64,000 bases of DNA from Flavobacteriales bacterium (lineage in GTDB: Bacteria; Bacteroidota; Bacteroidia; Flavobacteriales_D; Sanyastnellaceae). The translations under genes were made by a program, and so were the position numbers. Within the stretch, counting starts at the first letter, position 1. Each line of letters starts with the position of its first letter. A model generated the notes under the pieces. It did no database searches and had not been told where the DNA came from. It saw only the letters and a list, made by a program, of their open reading frames with translations. Positions 9,528-19,807 of this stretch are shown in pieces. The stretch is from contig PKDZ01000037.1 of the NCBI GenBank assembly GCA_002862785.1, positions 1 to 64,000 of the forward strand, written 5' to 3'.

Positions 9528-10551
9528 CCACCTGGGCCGAGCGCCCGGCGCCCAGATCGGTGACCACGATGAGTCCGCTGGTCCAGTCCTTCGTGTCCAA
9601 CATGGCCCCGGCGCCAGTGGGGCTCGGCTGACCTAGGAAAAGCGTCCGTCCCATGGCGTCCGCAACGAGGAGCTCCCGGCCGGCGAGTCCCGGACAATGG
9701 AGAGGCGCTCCTTGCTGGAGCGGGGAGGGGCCGAGTTTCCAGTCGACTGGCGCGGTTTCGGTCACGGCGTCGGTCTCCCCCGGCTTGTATTGCCAGACGG
9801 CGGGGATGTCGATGAAGGTCTGGACGCTGAGAACGGGCATTCCCTCGCCTGCAGCGTACCATTCGTAGACCGTTCCCTCCCGTGGCAGGGTGAAGCCGAT
9901 GTCGGCCGCCGCCACGTTGATGGTGTCGAGGGCGGAAAAGGTGCGCTTGACCCTGAGGCAGTCGAATTCACCCCCGGGCAGCAGCAGGGTTCCCCAGGCA
10001 TCCACTTCGATGTCCATGTCCTGCTCGGTGGCATAGAAGAACAGGCCCTCGACATCGAGGGCAAAGGCCGACGTTTCCTGCATTTCAGAGCCGTAGACCA
10101 AGGGCAGGGGAAGCAATTCCTCCTCGTCGTCAAAGGGGACAGGGAGGTCGATGAAGTCCGTGGTCAGGCCGATGCCCACCGTTTTGTAGGCATTGCCTCC
10201 GAATTCGCGGTAGACGGTGGCTCCACTGATGGGAATGGGGAGGTCGGCACCGAAATCGGGCAGGTCAAAGGCCGTGAAATGATCGGCGGAGGAGAAGATG
10301 AGTTGCGTCGTGAAGCTCGCTGACCCCATGGGGAAGTACTCCGTTTCCACATCGTCCGTGCCCACCAAATCGCTGAAGTTCCAGGTGACATTCTCTCCAT
10401 CATTGTTGATGTCGTCCGCATTGAAGGGCGGAACGGCATTGGCGCGGAGGTAGACGGTGCCACCCTGCGGGAGATCCGCTGTGCCGATGGTGGGCTGTGA
10501 ATGGACAACGAGACAAGCCGACAGGACCGGGACAAGAAGGAACAGACGCAT
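9517..10551 (-). CDS. hypothetical secreted protein with degenerate T9SS-type C-terminal domain
   Basis: Signal peptide; C-terminus LGPSPLQQGAPLHC...LLVADAMGRTLF...GLIVVTDLGAGRSAQVVIR. Confidence 0.7.
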   Translation of the reverse strand: MRLFLLVPVLSACLVVHSQPTIGTADLPQGGTVYLRANAVPPFNADDINNDGENVTWNFSDLVGTDDVETEYFPMGSASFTTQLIFSSADHFTAFDLPDFGADLPIPISGATVYREFGGNAYKTVGIGLTTDFIDLPVPFDDEEELLPLPLVYGSEMQETSAFALDVEGLFFYATEQDMDIEVDAWGTLLLPGGEFDCLRVKRTFSALDTINVAAADIGFTLPREGTVYEWYAAGEGMPVLSVQTFIDIPAVWQYKPGETDAVTETAPVDWKLGPSPLQQGAPLHCPGLAGRELLVADAMGRTLFLGQPSPTGAGAMLDTKDWTSGLIVVTDLGAGRSAQVVIR

Positions 10552-10555
10552 GACC

Positions 10556-10563
10556 CAAAGGTA
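10556..10563 (-). promoter_or_regulatory. -7-like box TACCTTTG, 4 nt from ATG
   Basis: Minus strand TACCTTTG-GGTC-ATG. Confidence 0.55.
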
Positions 10564-10570
10564 TGGGCGG

Positions 10571-13500
10571 TCAATCTTCGTTCCCGGTGGTCCTGCTACG
10601 GGAATGGAACAGGTCCGAGAGCTGGTTGAATCGGAGCTGATAGGCCGCACCGATGCCTTGTTTCGGGTCATCTTCCATGGGGCTTTCGGGAACGCTGTAG
10701 GCCTGGAGTTCCCATCGGCCATCGGCTGTCAGTCGGTACCGGACATCGAGTCCCCCCCGGAATTCGGACGTGCCCAGCGAGGACCCGTCCATTCCCTGGG
10801 CCCCGACGCTCCCTGAAATCTGAAGCCGGTCGTTCATCAGGCTCAGGCCCAAATCCAGCTCGAAGGCCTCCTCGAAGCCGGAGTCGGTCCCCTCTGCGGT
10901 GGCTGCAGCGGACGGCACGTACCGGAGCCCGATGTCCAGGTCTTCGGACAGCCCACTCAGCCACTCAGAGAGACGGGCGGAGACCAGCTCAGACGCCTGT
11001 GCAGCTGCAGTCTGGGAGAGAAACGCACCTTGGGCTTCCGCCGGGATGAATTGGCCGGTGGCGAGGAGGGCGAAGGCCTGGCGCTCCACGGATTCGTCGG
11101 TGGACAGGGCACCTTGGACCTCGGCGAGCATGGCCGGATCGGATTCTGCGTATTCGGGAAAGGCGATGTCGAAGTCGAGCTGGGGAGCTTCCAGGGCGCC
11201 GCGGATGCCGAGGCCGACCTCGACGCGGGTCTTCTGCGATTGGACCACGCTGGGCAGCAGGGGCGAGGGGTTGACCCGCAACGAGGAGAAGGCGACGAGG
11301 TCGAGTTCAGCGGAGTAGGGATCCCCATCCCAATCGATGCGCCCACCTGGGGCGATGTCGATGCGTTTGGTGAACAGGTCCCGCAGGCTGAACCGGTACT
11401 GCCCGTCGACGATGTCCAAACCGCCTTCCACGGTCAAGGGCAGGTCTGGCGACTGGGAAATTCGGAGGGTGCCATTGGCGCGGCCGTCGACCCGTTCCCC
11501 CGCTTTTCCATCGAGAACCAAAGCAAGCTCGGCTTCGGAGGTGACCTCGAGGTCCAGATCGAGACCGAGGTTGAAGGGAATGCGTTCTTTGGTCGGAGGG
11601 GGTGCCGATTCGCGGTGGACGAATTGGATGCCGCTGGGTAGGTCCGTCCCTTCCAAGGCGTCCAGGGGCAAGGTGAACCGCGTTCCGGCTTCACTGCGCA
11701 ATGCGGTTTCAATCTCGACTCCATGCTCGTCCCCAAACACGTCCAGGTCTCCTGTGGCGAACACGGTGCCATAGAACAGACGGTCGGCCGCCGGAGCGAG
11801 ATCCATGACACGGAACGGGGCGCCGACAATGTCGATGCCGAGGTCATAGTTCCACTGCGCGTACCCTTCATGGAGAACGGACAGGTTGAGCCGGGCCTCA
11901 TGGCCGTCCGGATCGGTGATGAGGGCCTGGTCCATTCCCATGAATCCACGCTCGAGTCGGAACTCTCCTTGCACGGCATGTCGTCCTCCTGTGGCCTCGA
12001 CATACAGATCGGGCACATCCAGTCGGATGCGGCCCAAGGCCAGGGGCATTCCATCCTTCCACTCGAGGTGGACCTCGCCATCGGCCGTGCCCACGAGGTC
12101 AACGCCCGCCTTGTCGAGCAGGGGGTTGAGCATCCCCAAAGGCCACCGGGTCATCTCCACCAACGCAGCGTTGGGGTCCTCCAGCCGGGCCACGAGAACT
12201 TCGGTGTCCTCCACGAATTGCTGCACCGTGCCGGACAGCCCTTCATCCCACTGCAGGTCCAGACAGAGGTCTCCCAGCGCGTAGGGCGCAGCGGCGGCAT
12301 CCTGCCACTGAAGGAAGCCCTGTCCAATGCGTCTCCTCAGGTCCAATTGTGCCCGTCCGTTGAGCGTGCCGGTGACAGCGGGCAGGTCCGCGTCGAGCCA
12401 GGCCCCCGCCCAGCCGGGCAGGACTTCGGCCGGCACGCCGTCGACATCGAGGGTCAGCCAAGGTCGCTCCCCACTGGGGACGGTTTCCGTGTTCAGTTGG
12501 ACCTTGCCCAAGGGGCCATCGAGGACGAACTCCATTGCGGTCAGGGACGTCCAATCGGTTCCGTCCCACTGGAACGTGCCCGAACGGGTGGTGTCGAGGT
12601 CCCACGGCCCGGAGTCGTGCGCGAGGGAGACCGACCCCATGGTCAGGATGTGCCGACCGTTGTCCTGCAAGGTGTGCCCGGCCGAGATGCGACCGGCGAG
12701 GGGGGCATCCCATGCAATGAGGATGTCCGACTGGGTGCCGGTGGACACGGCGGCCTCGACCGTGAGGCTCTCCATCCGTCCGGCTTGGGTGTGCCGGATG
12801 GCTTGGGCTTCCAGTCCCACATGCAGGGCCGTCGTTCCTCCTTCGAGCACGAGGTCCACCGGGCCGGTGCGCACCGCATCGAAATGGAGCCCGGTGAGAT
12901 TCAGACGGGTCTCCAACTGGCCATTCACATGCGAACCGGTCCACCTCGACCCCGGCCCCACCGATTGGGTGCCGCCACTCCACCGTTCCAACAGGTCGTC
13001 CCGAACGAGGGTGAGGTCCACCCGCCAGTCTTGGGTGAGGTTAAACGGGGCCGGAGCCTCCGCAAAGCCACCTGAAGCGAGGGCCTCCTGGATGGGTCCG
13101 GACCAATGGCTCGGATCCAAGGGCCCTTCAATGTCACCTTGGATAAAATCTCCGTCCAGCGTGGCCGCAAAGACGTCAGCATCCCCCCGGCTGCGGAGGG
13201 ACATCCGCCGCATGGAGAGCGGGGCTCCATTCTGTCCAGAGGCTCCAAAACCGGCTTTGGGAATCCAGCGGGAGTCCAGAAGGTCAACGTGGGCCCACCA
13301 GGACGCGAGGCCTCCCTGCTCATCAGCCGTCAGTTCGCCTGAGCACGCGAGGTCACCAAACAGGGCCAATTCCGGATTGAGGTTCAGGGGCGCACATCGG
13401 CTGAGCACGTCGAAGCGAGCGGACCAGGGACCGGCGTTGCTCCGCTGCAGGGTCAGGTCAAGGCGGCCGTCATCGGCGTCCAATCCCGCGTTTTCCGACA

Positions 13501-14749
13501 GGGTTCGAATCGACCACGATCCGGACCACACCAAGCTGAGGGAGGCCACATCCTCTTCCGGGGTCCACTTGGGCATCGACCCGTCCAATGTGAGCGTCAA
13601 CTGATGGTCAGAAGCGAACAGGTCGGGTTGGATTGCCGCTGTCATGCGGACGGTTCCCGTCTTCGGTGTCCAGGTGCCGTTCAACGTGGTCCGCTCACTG
13701 GACGATCCTGCGACCTCCACCTTGATCGTCACATCGTCTTGAATTTGCGGAGAGCCCCACTTCGGGGCAACGTCCCCTCCGGACCAGGCGAGGGGAAGGC
13801 GGGTCTGGAGGGTCATGCTTCCCTCACCATTCGGCAGGGAGGAGGCGAATTGGGAAAGATCGGGGGTGACCACCCGCAGACGATGGCATTCTAAGGAATC
13901 CTCCGTCCATGTGGCGTCCAGCTCCGCAGTGCCCACGTCGAAACGGGTCCGGATGGATGCCGTCTGCTGGGAGAGGTCGACGGCGACATCCGCCCCTCGG
14001 AAGTGCCATTCGGTCGAATCGAGGACGGAAACAGCCCAGCCCGGACCTCCGGTCTCGGCGTCGATTCCGATGGTGAGGAATTCCGGCGGCCCATTCACTT
14101 CCACAACCGCGGTCAAGGGGCCGCGGTCATGCAGGCCGCTCACCTTCAGTCGGGCATGGGCTTCCTGCCAAGTGGTTCTGGGACCGTCGAAGACCAGGGC
14201 GCTCCATTCGCCCTCGTCCATGCGAATGGCGAGGGAATCCACACCCTCCATCCCGTTTCCGGGCAGTGCGATGTCCACATCTGTCAAGTGAAGGGCGGCC
14301 AATTCGACGGGGGCGGCGGTGCCCTCGGCATCCGACTCGAGGTGGTTCATCCACTTCAGGGCTGCCGCTTCGATGCGCAGGCCGGCGATGTCGATCAGGG
14401 CCCATCGCGCGGGATCCAGTCCGGAAGGCTGAAGGGTCAGGGTCTCAACCGTGGCCAAGGGTTCGCCGCCCTCGGCCAGGGACCACTCGAGGCCGCGGAG
14501 CGCAATGCCGAGCGGAGCATGATCGATTCCGACGGATTGGACACTCACTTGGGTTGCGGGGGCCTCTTTCGGCAGCATGCGGTCCAATTGATGGACCGCA
14601 AAGCGCACGGCGTGTCTCTGGCCGGGAGGTGTGGCGAGGAAGAGGAACGGGAGAAAAACCGGCAAAAACCACACCCCTCTTCGCCACCGAAGACGGCCAG
14701 TCGAGCCTCCGTCTGGGGCCGTATGAGGGGAGGGGGGGGGTGCGTTCAT
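10571..14749 (-). CDS. tamB: translocation/assembly module TamB-like protein (DUF490)
   Basis: 1392 aa with N-terminal TM; C-terminal LPLTVEGGLDIVDGQYRFSLRDLFTKRIDIAPGGRIDWDGDPYSAELDLVA and LLATGQFIP; divergent to tsaD. Confidence 0.88.
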   Translation of the reverse strand: MNAPPPSPHTAPDGGSTGRLRWRRGVWFLPVFLPFLFLATPPGQRHAVRFAVHQLDRMLPKEAPATQVSVQSVGIDHAPLGIALRGLEWSLAEGGEPLATVETLTLQPSGLDPARWALIDIAGLRIEAAALKWMNHLESDAEGTAAPVELAALHLTDVDIALPGNGMEGVDSLAIRMDEGEWSALVFDGPRTTWQEAHARLKVSGLHDRGPLTAVVEVNGPPEFLTIGIDAETGGPGWAVSVLDSTEWHFRGADVAVDLSQQTASIRTRFDVGTAELDATWTEDSLECHRLRVVTPDLSQFASSLPNGEGSMTLQTRLPLAWSGGDVAPKWGSPQIQDDVTIKVEVAGSSSERTTLNGTWTPKTGTVRMTAAIQPDLFASDHQLTLTLDGSMPKWTPEEDVASLSLVWSGSWSIRTLSENAGLDADDGRLDLTLQRSNAGPWSARFDVLSRCAPLNLNPELALFGDLACSGELTADEQGGLASWWAHVDLLDSRWIPKAGFGASGQNGAPLSMRRMSLRSRGDADVFAATLDGDFIQGDIEGPLDPSHWSGPIQEALASGGFAEAPAPFNLTQDWRVDLTLVRDDLLERWSGGTQSVGPGSRWTGSHVNGQLETRLNLTGLHFDAVRTGPVDLVLEGGTTALHVGLEAQAIRHTQAGRMESLTVEAAVSTGTQSDILIAWDAPLAGRISAGHTLQDNGRHILTMGSVSLAHDSGPWDLDTTRSGTFQWDGTDWTSLTAMEFVLDGPLGKVQLNTETVPSGERPWLTLDVDGVPAEVLPGWAGAWLDADLPAVTGTLNGRAQLDLRRRIGQGFLQWQDAAAAPYALGDLCLDLQWDEGLSGTVQQFVEDTEVLVARLEDPNAALVEMTRWPLGMLNPLLDKAGVDLVGTADGEVHLEWKDGMPLALGRIRLDVPDLYVEATGGRHAVQGEFRLERGFMGMDQALITDPDGHEARLNLSVLHEGYAQWNYDLGIDIVGAPFRVMDLAPAADRLFYGTVFATGDLDVFGDEHGVEIETALRSEAGTRFTLPLDALEGTDLPSGIQFVHRESAPPPTKERIPFNLGLDLDLEVTSEAELALVLDGKAGERVDGRANGTLRISQSPDLPLTVEGGLDIVDGQYRFSLRDLFTKRIDIAPGGRIDWDGDPYSAELDLVAFSSLRVNPSPLLPSVVQSQKTRVEVGLGIRGALEAPQLDFDIAFPEYAESDPAMLAEVQGALSTDESVERQAFALLATGQFIPAEAQGAFLSQTAAAQASELVSARLSEWLSGLSEDLDIGLRYVPSAAATAEGTDSGFEEAFELDLGLSLMNDRLQISGSVGAQGMDGSSLGTSEFRGGLDVRYRLTADGRWELQAYSVPESPMEDDPKQGIGAAYQLRFNQLSDLFHSRSRTTGNED

Positions 14750-14818
14750 CTTCTACCTGCGAACTTCGCAACAGAAATGATGCCAGACCGGCATGGAAGG
14801 ATGGGGAATCGCGAATTC

Positions 14819-15862
14819 ATGAAAGAGGGAGGCTGGAAGGTCCAGCAACGTGTCATGCTGGGCATCGAAAGTTCCTGTGATGACACGAGCATTGCCGTGC
14901 TGCGCGGCTCGGAGTTCCTGGCCCAATTCACGGCGGCTCAGCACATCCACGCCAAGTATGGCGGTGTGGTCCCCGAGTTTGCGTCTCGGGCCCACCAACG
15001 GCACATTCTGCCTGTGCTGGACGGAGCCCTTGAGCAGGCCGGCATGACCCTGGATGATGTGGAGGGCATCGCCTACACACGGGGCCCGGGGCTGCACGGA
15101 TCCCTGTTGGTGGGCAGCGCCTTTGCCCGAAGTCTGGCCTGGTCCCGCGCGCTGCCCATGTGGCCGGTGCACCACATGCGGGCCCACGTTCTCGCACATT
15201 GGATTGCCGACGCCAACCCGCCGACCGGCCCCATGATGGCCTTGACGGTGTCGGGCGGGCACACCCAGCTGGTGGATGTGCGATCTCCGTGGGAGCTCGT
15301 GGTGGTCGGCACCACCCTCGATGACGCGGCCGGAGAGGCGTTTGACAAGGTGGCCAAGATGATCGGCTTGCCCTACCCGGGGGGGCCACATGTGGACCGC
15401 CTTGCCCAAGAGGGCAACCCAAAGGCCTTTGCCTTTGCGGCACCACGGATGGAGGGATTGGACTTCAGCTTCAGTGGTTTGAAGACCTCGGTGCTGAGGA
15501 CGCTCGAGCGCGATGGGCGAGACGCCATGGAGCGCGAAGGGTGGCAAGCCGACGTGTGCGCCTCTTTGCAACGCACCATTGTGGACATGCTCACAACGCG
15601 ACTGGAACAGGCCTCCGATCAATTCGGACGAACGGCCATCGCCATACAAGGTGGGGTCAGCGCCAACTCAGGGCTGCGGAGAGCGGTGCAAGAACTGGGA
15701 GCGCGCAGGGGGTGGTCGGTTCACATTCCGCCATTCAAATACTGCACGGACAATGGCGCCATGATTGCCATGGCGGCTCAGTTTGCAGCAATGAAAGGAG
15801 AAGAGGGTGCCCTGTCCGACGGACCCATGCCGCGCTGGCCGATGGTGTCCGATCAGGCCTGA
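14819..15862 (+). CDS. tsaD: tRNA N6-adenosine threonylcarbamoyltransferase
   Basis: MLGIESSCDDTSIAVL, VPEFASRAHQ, TRGPGLHGSLLVG, SGGHTQLV; start could be 14777, 14819 or 14855. Confidence 0.96.
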   Translation: MKEGGWKVQQRVMLGIESSCDDTSIAVLRGSEFLAQFTAAQHIHAKYGGVVPEFASRAHQRHILPVLDGALEQAGMTLDDVEGIAYTRGPGLHGSLLVGSAFARSLAWSRALPMWPVHHMRAHVLAHWIADANPPTGPMMALTVSGGHTQLVDVRSPWELVVVGTTLDDAAGEAFDKVAKMIGLPYPGGPHVDRLAQEGNPKAFAFAAPRMEGLDFSFSGLKTSVLRTLERDGRDAMEREGWQADVCASLQRTIVDMLTTRLEQASDQFGRTAIAIQGGVSANSGLRRAVQELGARRGWSVHIPPFKYCTDNGAMIAMAAQFAAMKGEEGALSDGPMPRWPMVSDQA

Positions 15863-16275
15863 ACGAGCGCCACGGCGTCCTCGAGGTGTTCCGCGAGGAG
15901 GGACCAATAGCTCTTCGTCCACGATTCCGTCATCCAACCATCGTCTCCGGAGGGAACACCAATGTGGTTCAGGATGAGGGTGGTGTATCCTACCTCGTTG
16001 CGGGAGAGTCGCATGTCCACCGTTGTGAAGTGACCAGCGGGAAATTTCTTGTGGGTCCAAGCCAGAACAATGCGCTTGTTCTGGACGATATGCAGGAAGT
16101 ACCCCGTGTGGTTCTGATTGCACAGCGAGAAGGCTCCGCCCTCGTGGGGCTGGATCAACGCGTCCTTGCCAGTGAACGCGACATGGGCGTCCTGGTCAAG
16201 CAGCGCGTCAAAAACCTTGGCCGGTGGGGCCGGAAGCTCGATGACCTGATAGATGTTCTCGGTCTGGAGTTTCAT
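15853..16275 (-). CDS. START/SRPBCC-fold (AHSA1-like) protein
   Basis: YQVIELPAPPAKVFDALLDQDAHVAFTGKDALIQPHEGGAF... typical AHSA1 pattern. Confidence 0.75.
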   Translation of the reverse strand: MKLQTENIYQVIELPAPPAKVFDALLDQDAHVAFTGKDALIQPHEGGAFSLCNQNHTGYFLHIVQNKRIVLAWTHKKFPAGHFTTVDMRLSRNEVGYTTLILNHIGVPSGDDGWMTESWTKSYWSLLAEHLEDAVALVQA

Positions 16276-16333
16276 GTCATTGCAAGGTGAAATACCAAGA
16301 TAGCCGAGGATGCGGCCTGGACAATACAGGACG

Positions 16334-17386
16334 TCAACTCGTTGTCCACAAACTGCCGCGGCAGGGGAGCACGAGGCGCGCCCGGACCTCGGACGGCAAG
16401 GTGTCGAGGCGAAGGGCCTCCGGATTGCGGGATTCCATCAAGGCCAGTCGCTGACGGATGAGGTCCGTGGCATGCCGCCGCCGCTGGGGGGAGACTGGGT
16501 GATGGACAGGGTGGCCCTTCCCGTGGTCCACCCCATCATGGCGGGAGTTCCGGACGATGATGATGGCATGGCCGGTCGGACCCGGTCGGACCTCCACACT
16601 CAGGCTACCGGCCCCATTGACCGCAGTTCCACCCAGTCCATGCCACAAGGCGTTTTCGACGAGGGGTTGGATCATGAAGGCCGGAATCTGCTGGGTTTCC
16701 ATCCCATCGGGAATGGGCAAAAGCCTCCAATCCACCGGGCGGTCCATCCGCCGCAATTCGAGTTGGATGTAATCTCCGAGCATGGACCATTCCCGGTCGA
16801 GCGACAACCACCCGCCTCGACCCGCTTGAATCTGATCGACGGCCAGGCGGCGGAAAGCCCGCAGATTCTCCAGACCAGCTTCGCGTTCGCCACGGAGAAA
16901 GTCAGACATGATGCCGTTGAGGGCATTGAACAGGAAATGCGGATCCATGAGGTGGCGCAGGGAATCCGCTTGAACCCTCGCGAGCTCTCTTCGCTTCATG
17001 ATGGACTGTTGCGCCAACCAACGCTCGGCCCGCACCCGGGTTTGCCAATGGGCCATTTCTGCATGACGGCGTCGCTGTTCACGTCCGAGGTGATTGCGGA
17101 CGGATCGGTCGAGCAGAAATCCATTGCCCGCGAGTCCGGCGACGGCAACGAGTGGCCAAGGGATACCCGTGCTTCCTTGGATCGAGGGCACGAGAACAAT
17201 GACCACCACCAAAGTCCAGAAGGGCCACCAGGCCGCGCGGGGAGTGAGGAGGCGCCATTGCCGCCATTTCCGCCATTCCGACCGGTCCATCCGGAAAGCC
17301 GTCAGGACCGCTCCGGCCATCACGGCGAGGGCGACCGCCCCACAGACAGCGTCGAACCATCGGTTGGCGTGGACAAGGAAGTCCAT
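16334..17386 (-). CDS. LytS/YehU-type sensor histidine kinase
   Basis: MDPHFLFNALNGIMSDFLRGE H-box and MIQPLVENALWHGLGG N-box; two predicted TM segments. Confidence 0.9.
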   Translation of the reverse strand: MDFLVHANRWFDAVCGAVALAVMAGAVLTAFRMDRSEWRKWRQWRLLTPRAAWWPFWTLVVVIVLVPSIQGSTGIPWPLVAVAGLAGNGFLLDRSVRNHLGREQRRRHAEMAHWQTRVRAERWLAQQSIMKRRELARVQADSLRHLMDPHFLFNALNGIMSDFLRGEREAGLENLRAFRRLAVDQIQAGRGGWLSLDREWSMLGDYIQLELRRMDRPVDWRLLPIPDGMETQQIPAFMIQPLVENALWHGLGGTAVNGAGSLSVEVRPGPTGHAIIIVRNSRHDGVDHGKGHPVHHPVSPQRRRHATDLIRQRLALMESRNPEALRLDTLPSEVRARLVLPCRGSLWTTS

Positions 17387-17477
17387 GGAACCAAGGAAAC
17401 CGGAAGGACCATTCTTCCAAACTGGAGGCCCCTTCCCTTTGTGGGCGTGAAGGTTGAGTTTGTAGCCGGGGGACGGG

Positions 17478-18998
17478 TCAGTCCTCGAAAGCCATCCGCA
17501 GGCCCTGCCGCAATTTGCGGTTGTACTCATCCATGAGCCACTGACGATAGTTGTCGGTGGTCTTCGAGATGCATTTGGTGTAGTCGCGGATCCGCTGTTC
17601 GATGTCCCCTTCCAGCTCGTCGATGAGCTCGATGGCATGGAACTCATCCTCGGCCACCCGCTGGATCATGTGCACGTGGTTCTGGAGGCTGATCTCGATG
17701 GCCTCCTTGGGGCGCTTCCCTTTCCGGGTGGCATCGACGTAGGCGTCCTTCATGGAGAAGGGCTCCAGTTCCTCGATGCGGAACAAGGCCTTCAGCCGGT
17801 CCGGCATCTCGTACACGAAGGTCTCCTCAATCTCCTCGTCGGTGTACAGCCCTTCGAGGTAGGCGTTCGGGGCGCGGAAGATGTCCTGCCAGTTCACGTG
17901 GGCGTCCCACAGTCCGAACCGGCGTGCGTTGTTGCCCAGGTCGATGACGGTGAAGTCCTTCTTCTGGCCGAAGACGCGGGACCCCCGACCGATCATCTGG
18001 TGGTACAGGGTCAACGACTTGGTCGCCCGATTCAGGATGATCGTTTCGACGGAGGGTTCGTCGAATCCGGTGGTCAGGATGCTCACCGAGGTGAGGATGG
18101 CATCGGGCTTTTCGTGGAACCACGTCAAGATTTCTGCGCGCTCCTTCTCCGTGTGGGTGTTGTCGAGGTGGCGGATCTCATAGCCTTCCTCTTCAAACAG
18201 CTGGGCCACCATCAGGGAAGTGTGGATGCCATTGTTGAAGATCAGGGTCTTGGTGCCCTTGGCCTTTTCCTCGTAGGCGTAGAGCAACTTCTCCTGCATG
18301 AAGTAGTTGCCGTACAGCCGCTCCGAGCTGGAGACAGTGTAGTCTCCATTGATGCCCACCTTCAAGGATTTGAGGTTGACGTCGTAGCTGTAGGTCTTGG
18401 CCCGGGCGAGATAGCCGTCGTCGACGAGGGTGCAAATCGATTCCCCGACGATCAGCTCCTGATAGTTGTCCTTCAGCGGCAATTTGATGTTGCTCGACAG
18501 GGGAGTGGCGGTGACACCGAGCAGGATTTGCCCCTCGAAGAATTTGAAGAGCTTCCGGAAGCTGTTGTAGTGCGCCTCGTCAATGACGACCAATCCGAGG
18601 TTGTCAAAGGCGATGTGCTCGTCGTTGAGTCGGTTGTTGAGGGTCTCCACCATGGCGACGTAGCACCAATGCTCCTTGTCCTCGTCGAGCATCTTCACCT
18701 TGGAGTCGATGATCTTGTTCTCGACACCGATGTCCGTCAGCATCCGACTGGTTTGTCCCAGCAGCTCGATGCGGTGGGTGAGGATGAGGACCTTCTTGCC
18801 CTGCTCGAGAATAAAGCGTTTGGCGAGCTCGCTGAAAATGACCGTTTTTCCCCCTCCGGTGGGAAGTTGATAGAGCACATTGTAGTTCTCAGGGAACTTC
18901 CGCATGCGCTCCATGATGGCGTCGATGGCCTTCGCCTGGTAGCCATACAGCTGCTTTCCCTGGGTGGAAATGAGCTTCTCTTTGAGCGCGTCGGTCAT
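17478..18998 (-). CDS. DEAD/DEAH-box SF2 helicase (RadD/XPB-like)
   Basis: QLPTGGGKTVIFSELA, VIDEAHYNSF, LTTGFDEPSVE, YHQMIGRGSR motifs. Confidence 0.92.
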   Translation of the reverse strand: MTDALKEKLISTQGKQLYGYQAKAIDAIMERMRKFPENYNVLYQLPTGGGKTVIFSELAKRFILEQGKKVLILTHRIELLGQTSRMLTDIGVENKIIDSKVKMLDEDKEHWCYVAMVETLNNRLNDEHIAFDNLGLVVIDEAHYNSFRKLFKFFEGQILLGVTATPLSSNIKLPLKDNYQELIVGESICTLVDDGYLARAKTYSYDVNLKSLKVGINGDYTVSSSERLYGNYFMQEKLLYAYEEKAKGTKTLIFNNGIHTSLMVAQLFEEEGYEIRHLDNTHTEKERAEILTWFHEKPDAILTSVSILTTGFDEPSVETIILNRATKSLTLYHQMIGRGSRVFGQKKDFTVIDLGNNARRFGLWDAHVNWQDIFRAPNAYLEGLYTDEEIEETFVYEMPDRLKALFRIEELEPFSMKDAYVDATRKGKRPKEAIEISLQNHVHMIQRVAEDEFHAIELIDELEGDIEQRIRDYTKCISKTTDNYRQWLMDEYNRKLRQGLRMAFED

Positions 18999-19075
18999 GA
19001 TCGGGGGGCGTAAAAGTACCCCCGGGAATGGCCGGGACCAATGGAAGTGCCCCCGTATTTTAGGAGGTTTCACAC

Positions 19076-19780
19076 ATGTCGTCGACAGGAATGCACGCGT
19101 TGGATCCACGGATTATGGCCCAATCGGTCGAGGGGTGGTCCCCTTGTCTTGAGGGGGTCCTCACCGACGGGTTGGCCCAGTCCGTCATCCTGGCGTACCA
19201 ATCGGCACGGTGCCATCCACGGCCCGAGAATTGGTTCGCCGCCCTGCGTGAGGTGGGTCGGCCGGAGCAGGTCCGAGTCTGCATTCTTGGTCAAGATCCC
19301 TACCACGGACCCGGTCAGGCCCACGGACTGTCCTTCTCCGTGCCACGCGGTGTGACGATTCCACCTTCTCTGCGGAACATGTTCAAGGAAGTGGCCCGGG
19401 ATTGTGGAGGGACACCACCTGCGCACGGTGACCTCCAACCTTGGGCAGCGCAGGGGGTGCTGCTGCTCAATGACGTCTTGTCCGTGGAAGAAGGGAAGGC
19501 GGCCTCCCATGCCGAGCTCGGTTGGCAAGCTGTGACACGCGCCATCCTGAGTTCCCTCCGGCACCGACCCGTGGCCTTCCTGCTCTGGGGGCGGCATGCC
19601 CGGTCTCACCGCGCGGAGATCGAAGTCCTTCGCTCCGACCATCTCATCCTCGAGGCCCCCCATCCCAGCCCGCTCAGCGCCCATCGCGGATTTTTCGGCT
19701 GTGGCCACTTCAGCGCGGTGAACCGCTGGCTTTCCACCCGGGGCGAGACGCCCATCGAATGGTTCGGCGACCCGTGGTGA
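19076..19780 (+). CDS. ung: uracil-DNA glycosylase (family 1)
   Basis: [22 protein letters not shown] and [21 protein letters not shown] motifs. Confidence 0.97.
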   Translation: MSSTGMHALDPRIMAQSVEGWSPCLEGVLTDGLAQSVILAYQSARCHPRPENWFAALREVGRPEQVRVCILGQDPYHGPGQAHGLSFSVPRGVTIPPSLRNMFKEVARDCGGTPPAHGDLQPWAAQGVLLLNDVLSVEEGKAASHAELGWQAVTRAILSSLRHRPVAFLLWGRHARSHRAEIEVLRSDHLILEAPHPSPLSAHRGFFGCGHFSAVNRWLSTRGETPIEWFGDPW

Positions 19781-19795
19781 CGACCCGGTCCGCGG

Positions 19796-19803
19796 TACTT
19801 TCG
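19796..19803 (+). promoter_or_regulatory. -7-like box TACTTTCG, 4 nt from ATG
   Basis: TACTTTCG-CACC-ATGG; same string on the minus strand upstream of 25313. Confidence 0.5.
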
Positions 19804-19807
19804 CACC

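Noticed and set aside
19060-19080. AGGAGG Shine-Dalgarno-like sequence upstream of ung
   Set aside because: Single occurrence; Bacteroidota generally do not rely on SD, and other starts in this window show no such pattern, so likely chance.
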